IMG/VR virus record: IMGVR_UViG_3300005436_000274
Location: 1-20,627 of that record
Strand: one strand, 5' to 3'
Origin: a virus
DNA: 20,627 bases
Part shown: piece after piece, positions 1-7,454 of the stretch
Position numbering within the stretch: the stretch's first letter is position 1
Layout of the letters: each line of letters opens with the position of its first letter
Notes under the pieces: model-generated
The model's input: only the letters and a program-made list of their open reading frames with translations
Told to the model about the DNA's origin: nothing
The model's database searches: none
Program-made: the position numbers and the translations under genes

Positions 1-227
1 CGAATATTCATCATATCCGCGAGAGCTGTCGTTAGCATAGTGTCGTCTTGAAGGTCTCTTTCCGTACTAGAGCCGACCATATGCACAACTGGCGTAATCT
101 CATTACCGGCGCCTAGAGGTCCATCCATACCAATGGGTTCCATTGATGCTGTATAGATAGTAAAGTCTGGTAGGAGTTCTCTTAATGAAGAGCTGCCCTC
201 CAGGCTATCCTCATACGTTTGTGCCAT
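1..227 (-). CDS. Unidentified phage protein, N-terminal part (runs off the window)
   Basis: An ATG at 227 lies one base after the TAA of the preceding gene and opens a frame that stays open to the window edge (75 codons seen). It begins MAQTYEDSLEGSSSLRELL and is acidic with several Met residues, with no recognisable motif. The upstream AAGAAAG is only a weak SD, so translational coupling to the preceding gene is likely. It lies downstream of the portal gene in the virion-structure operon, where a head-maturation protease, scaffold or minor head protein would be expected. That is positional inference only. Confidence 0.6.
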   Translation of the reverse strand, partial: MAQTYEDSLEGSSSLRELLPDFTIYTASMEPIGMDGPLGAGNEITPVVHMVGSSTERDLQDDTMLTTALADMMNI

Positions 228-228
228 T

Positions 229-537
229 TTACGGTATTACTTTCTTAGCTACTGTAGGACTGGCCTTAGTCGGAGCGGGTTTTACTGGTGGAGGCGTTTC
301 CGCAGGAGCTTCACTAGCAACCTCTTCCGGTGGCGCTGCAGGTATAGTATGCATTACAGGAGACACACCATCTGTCATAAAGATGTGCGTGAGATCTTGA
401 TAGGCCTTCTTACCGTCGAGCTCGAGCTCCAACACTAGATGCTGAACGCCACCCTCAACCTGAGCGAGTGTAGCCTTCAGCACACGCAAAACATCCATTG
501 GAAACTCCACGACGTGTGGATTCTGATCGTGATACAT
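229..537 (-). CDS. Small hypothetical virion-operon protein with Pro/Ala-rich tail
   Basis: 102 residues starting MYHDQNPHVVEF. The ATG at 537 is preferred over the overlapping ATG at 552 because GAGGT lies 8 bases before it, just after the portal stop. The N-terminal 60 residues are mixed alpha/beta and acidic. The C-terminal 40 residues are rich in Pro, Ala, Glu and Lys and end in a basic stretch, so they are probably disordered. It is directly downstream of the portal gene and one base upstream of the next gene, so it is co-transcribed with head genes. No family recognised. Confidence 0.7.
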   Translation of the reverse strand: MYHDQNPHVVEFPMDVLRVLKATLAQVEGGVQHLVLELELDGKKAYQDLTHIFMTDGVSPVMHTIPAAPPEEVASEAPAETPPPVKPAPTKASPTVAKKVIP

Positions 538-551
538 ATTCGCGTACCTCA

Positions 552-2312
552 TTATTTTATGTAGGCAACGGACCAACGTTTACCCGGAGGTCTATTGTCC
601 CACGCCTTCGCTGGAGAGAGTCCTGCACCCGGAGCGGATGTAGTAGGTCCAGCGTCTTGTGGTGGCGTTAGTTGAGAAGTTGGTCCATCTGGTTGAATCT
701 GCGGCATCTGCGACATATCTCGACCAGAACTCTCATCGTTTGGAGAACTCTCTTCAGCGTCCGGACCGGACACAGCGTCTTGCGAACCCAACGTGCCACC
801 CGTTGACCTTGGACCGTAATCGCCGTAGTCGTTGTCGTACGACAGCATCGGAATGGGACCAGCTGAGGTTGCAAAGTAGAAAGTGTTTCCACCCTTAACT
901 GGTTGCTCACCTCGCATCATCAACGCTTGATTTGGAGTCATCGACGGAATGTTTCGCATACCCTTAGACGCCATCTCGATTGCTCGTTCCGCATGCATCT
1001 GTCTAGCCGCTTCAGACACTTCAGGATAGATAATGCGTAAGTTGACAGCGTCAAGATCTACACGGTCCATCGGCAACTTGGGAGCGAAGTCTGCTAGAAG
1101 CTCCCGATTCAAGAACTCTTCTAATAGTAACAAGAGTGGAATCAAGCCGGTGTCCTCAAAGATCTCTTGCTGCACTTGTGCAGTCGCCTTGTTGATATCG
1201 AAAGTAACCCCCAGTTGTTGTGGAGACAGCTGAAAGACCGCAGCGATCTTACGCAGTAAGTATATCTGCCACTCTAACCACTGATTATCCTTCGCGGAGA
1301 AGACCAACGGAAACTCTTTAGCGGCTTGTGCGCCACCGAACCAGAAGATCTCTTTCCGGCCGGCGATCTCCGTATCGTACATCGTACGCAACTGTCGCAA
1401 CTGCTGTTCCGTAGCGCCGGGTATTTGAATCGCATGTGGTGGCGGCTTCATGTCCACCATGTGCATCGCGGCTTCCGACGCTTTCAGATCAGCTCTGATG
1501 GTCTCGTATAGCACTTGCACTGGAGACAGACCGTAACGGTACGATGCAGGGTTCGCCATGATGACAATCGCCTCATCGTTTCGAAGCGGTATCTTAGTTA
1601 TGCCGTCTGTCGACTCATATAAGTACCGTGGCTCTTTCGGATTGCCGGACCACTGTGGATAGATCTTAATAGTCGAGCCATCTTCGTAGTAGAGCGCAAC
1701 TGGCTTTCGGTCCGGTGTCATGTCTTTTGAGATGACACCGCGATCTAGCACTAGGATGTCCTCTAGCACAGGTTCTATGAGAGATCGATAACTATCTCGT
1801 AGCTCGTTCGGCTGGTCCAGTAGGTGCTGCAACGCCTTCATCAAGCGCTTGTTATATGGTTTACGCTCATTCAAGGGCACAACAGCGATGTCCGCTCGGC
1901 CGATCTGTTGTCTGCGTGCGGTGATAGCAGCTCTCACCCAAGGATCAGTATCCGCGAGGTTGCGTAGCACTCGAGTGTTAGGCACACCCAACGGGGAGTT
2001 TCTCGTGCCAGTCCACGCGGACGGTAGTCCATTGACCTGTGGAGTAGCCCCTGTCGGAGCGGTTTTGCTTACTTCTGGAAGCATAGCCAACTCACGGGCT
2101 TCCTCACGCAAGCGAACGTTGTTGAGATACGAAGTCAGCTTTGGGTTTGTATTCAGCAAGGTGAAGACTTCCGCGTCTTTTGGCCCGTTCTCCTCTAGCA
2201 GACGCTGTAGGTCCATCCAAGCGCGTACAACCTGCGGGTCCATACCACCAGAGATGCGAATGTCTTCTGGCTTCGTTCTCGATCTAGGTTTTCGACGTTT
2301 GTTACGTGACAT
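552..2312 (-). CDS. Phage portal protein
   Basis: 586 residues, the usual size for HK97/SPP1-type portals, which form the dodecameric ring at the capsid vertex through which DNA passes. The basic N-terminus (SRNKRRKPRSR) is followed by a long core with typical portal features: a 'DPWVRAAITARRQQI' helix near residue 123, an 'IVIMANPASYRYGLSPVQ' segment near 248-265, and a central region ending 'FQLSPQQLGVTF' followed by a long helix. The C-terminal 110 residues are Gly/Ser/Pro-rich and low in complexity. ATG at 2312 has AGGTGG 10 bases upstream, overlapping the stop of the preceding gene. It sits in the same operon as the terminase. Confidence 0.92.
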   Translation of the reverse strand: MSRNKRRKPRSRTKPEDIRISGGMDPQVVRAWMDLQRLLEENGPKDAEVFTLLNTNPKLTSYLNNVRLREEARELAMLPEVSKTAPTGATPQVNGLPSAWTGTRNSPLGVPNTRVLRNLADTDPWVRAAITARRQQIGRADIAVVPLNERKPYNKRLMKALQHLLDQPNELRDSYRSLIEPVLEDILVLDRGVISKDMTPDRKPVALYYEDGSTIKIYPQWSGNPKEPRYLYESTDGITKIPLRNDEAIVIMANPASYRYGLSPVQVLYETIRADLKASEAAMHMVDMKPPPHAIQIPGATEQQLRQLRTMYDTEIAGRKEIFWFGGAQAAKEFPLVFSAKDNQWLEWQIYLLRKIAAVFQLSPQQLGVTFDINKATAQVQQEIFEDTGLIPLLLLLEEFLNRELLADFAPKLPMDRVDLDAVNLRIIYPEVSEAARQMHAERAIEMASKGMRNIPSMTPNQALMMRGEQPVKGGNTFYFATSAGPIPMLSYDNDYGDYGPRSTGGTLGSQDAVSGPDAEESSPNDESSGRDMSQMPQIQPDGPTSQLTPPQDAGPTTSAPGAGLSPAKAWDNRPPGKRWSVAYIK

Positions 2313-2326
2313 GTAAATGCTTCCAC

Positions 2327-2983
2327 CTACCGAATTTTTCCGATAGACTTATGATTGCCTATTAAAAGAGGTCCCGCAAGAGTCGATGAATTGTTCGTTA
2401 CCGTAAACGCTCCGTAAGAGACTGTACTACCGCTACTAATAAATACACTCACACCGAAGTTCCCGCTACTGTACGATGTCTCAGCCTGGTTAACGAACGG
2501 ACTGTTAAAATTGCTCGGCTCGCTTCCACCATCAGCCCACCATCGAATTTGTAGGGTGCCACTAGCAATGTGTATTAGGCGAATCCACTGGTCGACATTG
2601 ATACTATAACTAGTAATAGCGTTGTCGACAACGTTCGATCTGGTGCCACCGGTGTATTTATCAACGACGAACTGATTGCCAGAATAGAATCCCGCACGAT
2701 AGCCAGAACCTCCACCCGCAGCGGAATACCTCCATAGCACACCCGCAACGTTAGCAACGTCCGATGTTGAGACCTTGACTAACATATTGATGTCTGTCGC
2801 ACTTGTAGAGCCACAGATCATCTGAGCGTCTAAGTTGAAGTTTCCGAAGATACCACGATTGGAAGCTATCGACGCGGTCGCATTTCCATTGACAGGCGCA
2901 CCCCAGACGTTTAAGCCATCCGACGCAGTACCGAAGCCTGACTGATTCGCACGAGTAAACGTATCTTGTGCATACGTTGTCAT
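2327..2983 (-). CDS. Beta-rich virion protein with lectin-like (concanavalin A-type) fold
   Basis: 218 residues starting MTTYAQDTFTRANQSGFG. The pattern 'DTFTRAN..G.G.ASDG...W' followed by alternating beta strands and a 'IRLIHIASGTLQIRWWADG' segment resembles LamG/concanavalin-A-like domains seen in phage appendage proteins and in secreted proteins of soil bacteria. The likely role is a decoration, fibre or receptor-binding component (inference). ATG at 2983 overlaps the previous stop as ATGA, with GAGG 7 bases upstream. The segment 2575-2757 also reads open in another frame but has no start signal. Confidence 0.75.
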   Translation of the reverse strand: MTTYAQDTFTRANQSGFGTASDGLNVWGAPVNGNATASIASNRGIFGNFNLDAQMICGSTSATDINMLVKVSTSDVANVAGVLWRYSAAGGGSGYRAGFYSGNQFVVDKYTGGTRSNVVDNAITSYSINVDQWIRLIHIASGTLQIRWWADGGSEPSNFNSPFVNQAETSYSSGNFGVSVFISSGSTVSYGAFTVTNNSSTLAGPLLIGNHKSIGKIR

Positions 2984-3336
2984 AGCCAGCCTCGAACTAC
3001 AATATTACCACTAGAGTTACCATTTACGTTTGGAGTGTTGGAGAGTGAGAACAGGTGTAGCACTAACGTCTGCACGTCCATAAAGAGTACCTGTCCAGCG
3101 GCGAGTGTCGGACTAGCTACCGTTGCGGATGCGTCTAACTCCCAATTGATTGACGCCGCTGTGTTATTCTGTACCATGATGTGATTGACTTGCGTTGTAC
3201 CTCCGGCACCCCACTTGAATTGGTAGTCGGTATTCGCCGTTAAGGCCGCAGCATTACTTCCATACGCCGCTACATAGCCGAGTGCAGCGCTAGGCGCGAG
3301 TAGAGGCTCTCCTAAGATGTCCACGGGTCCAGCCAT
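2980..3336 (-). CDS. Small virion-associated beta protein
   Basis: 118 residues starting MAGPVDILGEPL. It is rich in Ala, Asn, Thr and Val, has no charged clusters, and ends '..GNIVVRGWL', a style common in small decoration or fibre-associated phage proteins. AGGAG lies 9 bases before the ATG and overlaps the preceding gene's end. The stop overlaps the next start (ATGA), so translation is coupled. Function is inferred only from position between terminase and portal and from composition. Confidence 0.7.
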   Translation of the reverse strand: MAGPVDILGEPLLAPSAALGYVAAYGSNAAALTANTDYQFKWGAGGTTQVNHIMVQNNTAASINWELDASATVASPTLAAGQVLFMDVQTLVLHLFSLSNTPNVNGNSSGNIVVRGWL

Positions 3337-3340
3337 AGCA

Positions 3341-3877
3341 CTACACTCCTGAGTCCGCCGCGTTGATTGTATAGTCTCCCGGCGTACCTGCTAACGTATA
3401 GAACAGCCCGCGCGGGCACCAACAGTTGAAGACGTACGACGCACCAACAGCGGGGGTTAGTACACTGAATGAGGTCCCCGCTACCGGTAGTGTTGATGGA
3501 TGGCCGTTATACAATGTAATAGTCACGCCAGATCCAGCTGCACCGACAACAACAGATCCTAGATAGGAGCCTCTAAGTGAGATAATGGTGTATGCACCGG
3601 AGTGGTTGTTCGCAAACGTAGCAGTAAACGTCCCAGCACCCTTATCGATAGCAGTAACTAAGACGTTCTCCGCTGTCCCTGTGCCGTTAGCGACGTTCAG
3701 CTGCATACCCGCAAAGATATTAGACATGGACGCCGGCGTCACAACCACGTTCGCACCTGCAGTAATGGTCGTCGCGGAGGTGGTACTAACTAGTGAACCC
3801 ACAGGGACGGTTGTACCGGTCGAAGTCACGTGAAGTGGTGTATAGTCCCCAATGGGTGAATATCTAACATGTGGCAT
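3341..3877 (-). CDS. Beta-rich virion protein (decoration or fibre-like)
   Basis: 178 residues starting MPHVRYSPIGDYTPLH. The middle (about residues 35-100) has an Ig-like or beta-sandwich pattern ('VVVTPASMSNIFAGMQLNV', then 'TFTATFANNHSGAYTI') often found in phage and Chloroflexi surface proteins. The C-terminal 70 residues form a second small beta domain containing 'YVFNCWCPRGLF'. The start is two bases after the terminase stop, with AAGGA about 13 bases upstream (weak), so coupling is probable. A virion role is likely; the exact role is unknown. Confidence 0.7.
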   Translation of the reverse strand: MPHVRYSPIGDYTPLHVTSTGTTVPVGSLVSTTSATTITAGANVVVTPASMSNIFAGMQLNVANGTGTAENVLVTAIDKGAGTFTATFANNHSGAYTIISLRGSYLGSVVVGAAGSGVTITLYNGHPSTLPVAGTSFSVLTPAVGASYVFNCWCPRGLFYTLAGTPGDYTINAADSGV

Positions 3878-3879
3878 TT

Positions 3880-5247
3880 TTAGAATTGAATCCTTCGGTG
3901 ACCAGAGACATCTTTGAGAAACTGCTCGACAGCAGTCTGCCGACTCTGTAGGTAGTCATCTACGATAGCATGTCTCTGAGGTACAAGTGTGATATGGTGC
4001 TCCGGAACGGGAGCCGTCCTAGAGACTAGGAACGGAATGGATGCGCCTTCCTTAACGGACCAAGCCAGTAAGGCTAGCGCCATCACGCAGTCGTCATGTA
4101 GATTATCTGGAGCGGAGTAGATATAGTTACCAGAAGGCGTCAAGTGATATTCAAACGACTTCAGCTCTTCGACAAGCACAGGTATGTTCGGAAATGTAAT
4201 ACGCTCATGCTCGAGCTCAACGGTCAAGTTCTCGATCAGGTTCGCTTTTGTTTGATTTGTGAATGTGTATCCCGTGGCATGAATACCCAACGACCTGACC
4301 ATATCCAATAGCGGATCTCCCACACCGGTGCAGTCCATTATGACAGATGCGTTGTTATAGAGTTCACTCAGGTTGCGAACGCGCTGTGCTTGCGCAACGT
4401 AGTCCACTCCGGAGAACCTCTCGAATGCGACTACGTGCCGCTCCTCCATATCGAGTATCATTAGTACAGAGAAGTCAGCATGCTTTGCAGGGTCCCACGA
4501 GAGCTTGTACGGCCTACCCGGAACGGGTTCTTGCAGCTCTCCGTACGTACAAGCGTCGACCGTACGGAAGACTCCTGCAGACTCCTCTAAGAACTCTGCT
4601 TCATACTCCTGTCGGAATACATCAACCGGCAGAGTCCTACGCGCCTCTTCAATATCCGCTCTACCGATATACGGGTTAGCCCACGTTGGGAACGTGAAGG
4701 ATCGATAGACATCTTGCGTCTCGTCCAATCCGCGAAGGAACAAGCGGTAGAACCAGTTCCTTCCAAGGGGAGTTGAAATGAAGATGGCTCTACCATTTGT
4801 ATCTGACAGCGCCGGACGTAAAGCTGCTTCCCAAGCCTCTTGAGCGACACGTGCAGCCTCGTCCATAACGAGAAAGTGTATGCCATCACCACGTAGGTTA
4901 TCGAACCTCTCCGTCGACCGAAACTCCACAGCGGATTCATTGATTAGTTCAAGACGCAACTCGGACTTATTAGGCTCAGAAGCGAGCACACCTCTTAGAC
5001 TACGTGCCATTAGCCTAAAGGCAATCTGCGTCTGTCTATAAACAGGAGCAACCCACATTGAGAGCGTCCCAGGGTGCTCTAGAGCAAACTTCGACACTTC
5101 GTTTGCGCACGCCAACGTCTTGCCAAATCTTCGACCACAACTCATGACACGGTAGCGTGCTGCACAATCATGCAACAGCATCTGTCCAGCGTGCGGAGAA
5201 TAGAGGTGAACGGTGACTTCTTTTGTCTCGGGGCGGTTATCGAACAT
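3880..5247 (-). CDS. terL: Terminase large subunit (packaging ATPase/nuclease)
   Basis: 455 residues. The ATPase domain has Walker A 'SCGRRFGKT' at 36-44, Walker B plus catalytic Glu 'FLVMDE' at 125-130 and the coupling motif 'ISTP' at 157-160. The RNase H-like nuclease domain has its acidic residues at D252 ('SWDPAKHAD'), D305 ('VIMDCTGVGD') and D385-D386 ('HDDCVMA'). The enzyme cuts concatemeric phage DNA and pumps it through the portal. The SD is weak (AGTGAAGC before ATG 5247). It lies 24 bases after a 23-bp hairpin, so expression may depend on readthrough or antitermination. No small terminase is visible in the window. Confidence 0.95.
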   Translation of the reverse strand: MFDNRPETKEVTVHLYSPHAGQMLLHDCAARYRVMSCGRRFGKTLACANEVSKFALEHPGTLSMWVAPVYRQTQIAFRLMARSLRGVLASEPNKSELRLELINESAVEFRSTERFDNLRGDGIHFLVMDEAARVAQEAWEAALRPALSDTNGRAIFISTPLGRNWFYRLFLRGLDETQDVYRSFTFPTWANPYIGRADIEEARRTLPVDVFRQEYEAEFLEESAGVFRTVDACTYGELQEPVPGRPYKLSWDPAKHADFSVLMILDMEERHVVAFERFSGVDYVAQAQRVRNLSELYNNASVIMDCTGVGDPLLDMVRSLGIHATGYTFTNQTKANLIENLTVELEHERITFPNIPVLVEELKSFEYHLTPSGNYIYSAPDNLHDDCVMALALLAWSVKEGASIPFLVSRTAPVPEHHITLVPQRHAIVDDYLQSRQTAVEQFLKDVSGHRRIQF

Positions 5248-5261
5248 GCTTCACTGACAGG

Positions 5262-5420
5262 TTAAAAATGCAAAAACTAAAAGACGTTATAGCCTTGCGG
5301 GAAGCTATAACGTCTTTTAGTTTTTGCTCACCTTGAACGACTAGCCTATTGGAGGTAACAACAGTTTGTCTCACCAGGTGCGAGGGGCTAGAAACGCTAG
5401 TTTTCCAAGCTCTTCCTCTT
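5262..5420 (-). ncRNA. Candidate short leader RNA between promoter and terL terminator
   Basis: Transcription from the promoter at 5456-5427 should start near 5420 and meet the strong hairpin ending at 5271, giving an RNA of about 150-160 nt. The stretch has no ORF with an SD. It can pair CTAGCC with GGCTAG over about 40 bases and forms smaller hairpins (CTAG-CGTTT-CTAG and CAC-CTG-GTG). It is either a separate small RNA or an attenuated terL leader. Confidence 0.4.
5271..5326 (-). terminator. 23-bp hairpin with A/T tracts, terminator-like, in the terL leader
   Basis: A perfect 23-bp inverted repeat (5271-5293 with 5304-5326) has a 10-base loop. Both ends of the stem are A/T tracts, so it would terminate in either direction, and on the minus strand it is followed by CATTTTTAACC. 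It stands between the promoter at 5427-5456 and the terminase ATG. Confidence 0.85.
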
Positions 5421-5426
5421 GATTTT

Positions 5427-5456
5427 ATTATAGTATATATCCATCGGCAAAATCAA
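5427..5456 (-). promoter_or_regulatory. Sigma70-type promoter upstream of terL
   Basis: -35 TTGATT (5456-5451), 18-bp spacer, -10 TATAAT (5432-5427). It belongs to the same family as seven others in the window and is placed directly after the stop codon of the macro-domain gene. Confidence 0.75.
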
Positions 5457-5475
5457 GGGGTCTTCTTGGAATCTG

Positions 5476-5931
5476 TCAGTGATCTATCAGCCACGTAGGA
5501 ATTTGCAGTTGAGTGACGACGTTGACTAGTAACTCCTCAGAGGCGGCCTTTGGTAAATCGCCATACCGACCTTCGTACAGCGGCATTATCGCAACTCTAG
5601 CATCTGCAAGTCCGGAGACGAACTCTACAAGCGATCGTAGTGCGACCTCGACGTTCTCTAACTTCATCGGGGACTTCCAGTGACCACGAACACCGACGTG
5701 AATGAGATTCGGTGTTGCCTCTACGTTCAAGTAGCACTTGCCGAGCTTCAAGTCATGACGAACACAGGCGTTGTGGTAGGTCAGGAACGTATCTTCGCCT
5801 AGCAGTCGTATGAGGGTATCGTACTTACTAGAGGACTCTTGCATCACTCCGGAGATGTTTGTAAAATGTACCACATGCGTGGACATAAGGAAGGCTTCTT
5901 CGATCGGAAGACGGGCTATCATAGTTGGCAT
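5476..5931 (-). CDS. Divergent macro-domain (ADP-ribose-binding-like) protein
   Basis: 151 residues from ATG 5931; the longer TTG-start form would begin inside a terminator. The order of motifs follows DarG/ADP-ribose-phosphatase-type macro domains. There is an N-terminal 'NISGVM' (25-30) where those proteins have an Asn-x-x-GVMG loop, then 'TYHNACVRHDLKLGKCY', then 'GHWKSPMKLENVEVALRSL' (83-101) matching the usual '(PTK)xHWR-S-x-LE-I-x-x-GL', and 'IMPLYEGRYGDLP' (115-127) in place of 'P-x-GCG-GG-L'. The ADP-ribose-contacting glycines and the catalytic Lys (here Arg82) are changed, so it may bind but not hydrolyse. It could counter host ADP-ribosylation defence. Family assignment is from memory. 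Confidence 0.6.
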   Translation of the reverse strand: MPTMIARLPIEEAFLMSTHVVHFTNISGVMQESSSKYDTLIRLLGEDTFLTYHNACVRHDLKLGKCYLNVEATPNLIHVGVRGHWKSPMKLENVEVALRSLVEFVSGLADARVAIMPLYEGRYGDLPKAASEELLVNVVTQLQIPTWLIDH

Positions 5932-5950
5932 TAAAAGGTCCGCCCTTTGC

Positions 5951-5987
5951 AAAAAGAACCCACATGCGGTATACTACATGTGGGTTC
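5951..5987 (-). terminator. Intrinsic terminator after the 84-residue gene
   Basis: An 11-bp perfect stem (5956-5966 with 5977-5987) with a 10-base loop is followed on the minus strand by TTTTTGC. It lies 19 bases after the stop of the gene at 6007-6261 and 20 bases before the macro-domain ATG. Confidence 0.8.
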
Positions 5988-6006
5988 ATGAACTCGAAGG
6001 CTCGTG

Positions 6007-6261
6007 CTAGCCCCCGACGACTCTTGGAATCAAGATCACAGTATCGTACTCCAACGCGCTTGGGAATTCCATGACACGAACCGTGCCTCGCTCAGCAGAA
6101 ATGCCATACGCAGACCCACTGCGCGCGGCAACCTCAGCGAAGATCTCACGTGCGGCTTTGATGGCCGCTAGCGCCGCGGGATCGTTCGTAGCGACCTTGT
6201 CCGTATCGACAATAGTCACGTCATCTCCACGCTTGGAGAGCTGTCGGAAAGTAACCTTCAT
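6007..6261 (-). CDS. Hypothetical small phage protein
   Basis: 84 residues starting MKVTFRQLSKRGDDV, with an excellent SD (AGGAGG, 9 bases before the ATG). It is predicted as beta strand, then an Ala-rich helix (residues 27-47), then beta strands with 'VRVMEF' and 'DTVILIPRVVGG'. No family recognised. It follows the 200-residue gene closely (18 bases) and is followed by a terminator, so it is the last gene of that unit. Confidence 0.75.
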   Translation of the reverse strand: MKVTFRQLSKRGDDVTIVDTDKVATNDPAALAAIKAAREIFAEVAARSGSAYGISAERGTVRVMEFPSALEYDTVILIPRVVGG

Positions 6262-6279
6262 CTTCGTGAACCTCCTGTG

Positions 6280-6882
6280 CTATTCCGTGGGGTATTGTCC
6301 GGTACCGATCATGTACTCCAGTAGTGGCCACAAGCAGCCATCTGGAACAGCAGATGATCGATTTTTATTTGCAGTACGCTCTAGTCTTCCCTCATCCCCC
6401 CGAATGAGAAGTAAGAGCCATATTACTCTGTCTGGTTCAGGCAAGCCGTATTCTGAGGCGTCTATGCACCAATATGAGAACTCTCTCGACTTTGGACTCA
6501 AGGCGTATAGTGCACCGTCCCAAATCATGTAGACACGACCCGCTACACGTCGACTGGGTTCGAAGACCACACTATTGCGAGTGTAGAGCTCAAATTCCTG
6601 TGGCGTTAGCAGAGTTTGTAATAAGTTCAGAGCAGTCTGTCTAGCCTCTTCAGCCTCTCGACGTCTAGCGACCCGTTCCTCTTCGCGCTGGCGTTCGACC
6701 ACTGCTATACTAAGTCCTTCTGGATGATCCTCACCCGGCCGGAGCCAACGCAACGTAGCGTAATAGTCTGCTGAGGGAGTATAGATCGTACCCGTGCCGG
6801 CTTGTGTAGTAGCAGTGACGTGCAGTTGGATGTCACCAACCGAGGCGAACTCCCCGTTGTATAGACTAAAATAGGGCGCCAT
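6280..6882 (-). CDS. Hypothetical protein with coiled coil and small alpha/beta domain
   Basis: 200 residues, SD GGAGGT 12 bases before ATG 6882. Residues 60-95 are a highly charged coiled coil (RQREEERVARRREAEEA). Residues 85-172 ('LLQTLLTPQEFELY...GRVYMIWDG...YGLPEPDRVIWLLLLIRGDEGRLERTAN', given here only in fragments) match a small conserved domain I have seen in actinobacterial and phage proteins, where it reads 'LLxExLTPEQ...Y.I..G..G.V...C..P...lP..D..l..kL.l..dE..FL..AN'. Function is unknown. A 6-bp hairpin (6913-6929) lies between tRNA-Ile and the SD. Confidence 0.75.
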   Translation of the reverse strand: MAPYFSLYNGEFASVGDIQLHVTATTQAGTGTIYTPSADYYATLRWLRPGEDHPEGLSIAVVERQREEERVARRREAEEARQTALNLLQTLLTPQEFELYTRNSVVFEPSRRVAGRVYMIWDGALYALSPKSREFSYWCIDASEYGLPEPDRVIWLLLLIRGDEGRLERTANKNRSSAVPDGCLWPLLEYMIGTGQYPTE

Positions 6883-6931
6883 TCTCTCTTTGTTACCTCC
6901 AAGGCATTGTCTTCACGGCATATCCGTGAGG

Positions 6932-7004
6932 TGCTCTGAATTGGAGTTGAACCAATCGCCACTCACTTATAAGGTGAGCGCTCTAACCGCTGAGCTACCA
7001 GAGC
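6932..7004 (-). tRNA. tRNA-Ile(TAT)
   Basis: 73 nt. Acceptor GCTCTGG pairs with TCAGAGC; anticodon loop CTTATAA lies in the CTCAC/GTGAG stem; T loop TTCAACT; discriminator A. It reads AUA. CCA is not encoded. Confidence 0.9.
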
Positions 7005-7382
7005 TTGGCGGAGTCCGATAGGAGTTGAACCTATCGCGTTATGTCTTTTGCTTTACGTTATAAAATGCACAATTTATCAGCGATATACAAACAACAGAAC
7101 GCAAGCCTTGAACTCCACGTGTGATGGACTCGATCGTATCGGTGAGCGGCGCGATTGCGATCGTTAGAGATCAGTGCTCTCACTGGCTGACCATCATAGC
7201 CCTGGGCACGCAGTTTTCTCAGTCCTTACGCTCACGGACGCCCGGGACAGGTACTGCTAGAAACCTAGTACATCTTGTTTGTACTCACAACGGTTCTTTA
7301 TCTAGGAATGCACGAGAGGGCTTCCTCCTGGAACCGATAAGGCAATCTCGACTAGTTTCCTATTCGCAAACTAGTAAAGCAA
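7005..7382 (-). ncRNA. 378-nt structured non-coding region ending in a tRNA-like T arm
   Basis: This gene-free stretch lies between tRNA-Ala and tRNA-Ile. Its 3' end has a canonical T arm (GATAGG-TTCAACT-CCTATC) followed by GGACTCCGCCA, but no D or anticodon arm precedes it. GAGTCC at 7131-7126 could pair with GGACTC at the 3' end, closing a 119-nt element. Other stems: 7352-7359/7369-7376 (ACTAGTTT/AAACTAGT), AGTACA/TGTACT near 7268-7286, and GTGAGCG (7142-7148) with CGCTCAC (7229-7235). A plus-strand ORF crosses it but also crosses a tRNA and is not believed. Confidence 0.45.
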
Positions 7383-7454
7383 TGGACCTGAAGAGATTCG
7401 AACTCTTAACCTACTCCTTGCAAAGGAGGTGCACTACCATTGTGCTACAAGCCC
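7383..7454 (-). tRNA. tRNA-Ala(TGC)
   Basis: 72 nt. Acceptor GGGCTTG/CAGGTCC, loop TTTGCAA, T loop TTCGAAT, A73. Its first 10 bases overlap the stop-codon end of the upstream gene (7445-7723). Confidence 0.9.

Noticed and set aside
1849-2316. Plus-strand ORF of 155 codons
   Set aside because: It is antisense to the portal gene, with no SD and no neighbours on the plus strand.
5931-5952. TTG start for the macro-domain gene at 5952
   Set aside because: It falls in the U-tract of the upstream terminator. ATG 5931 is the first sensible start.
7005-7382. tmRNA
   Set aside because: A tRNA-like 3' T arm is present, but no conserved 5' tmRNA sequence, resume codon region or tag ending in an Ala-Ala stop could be found.
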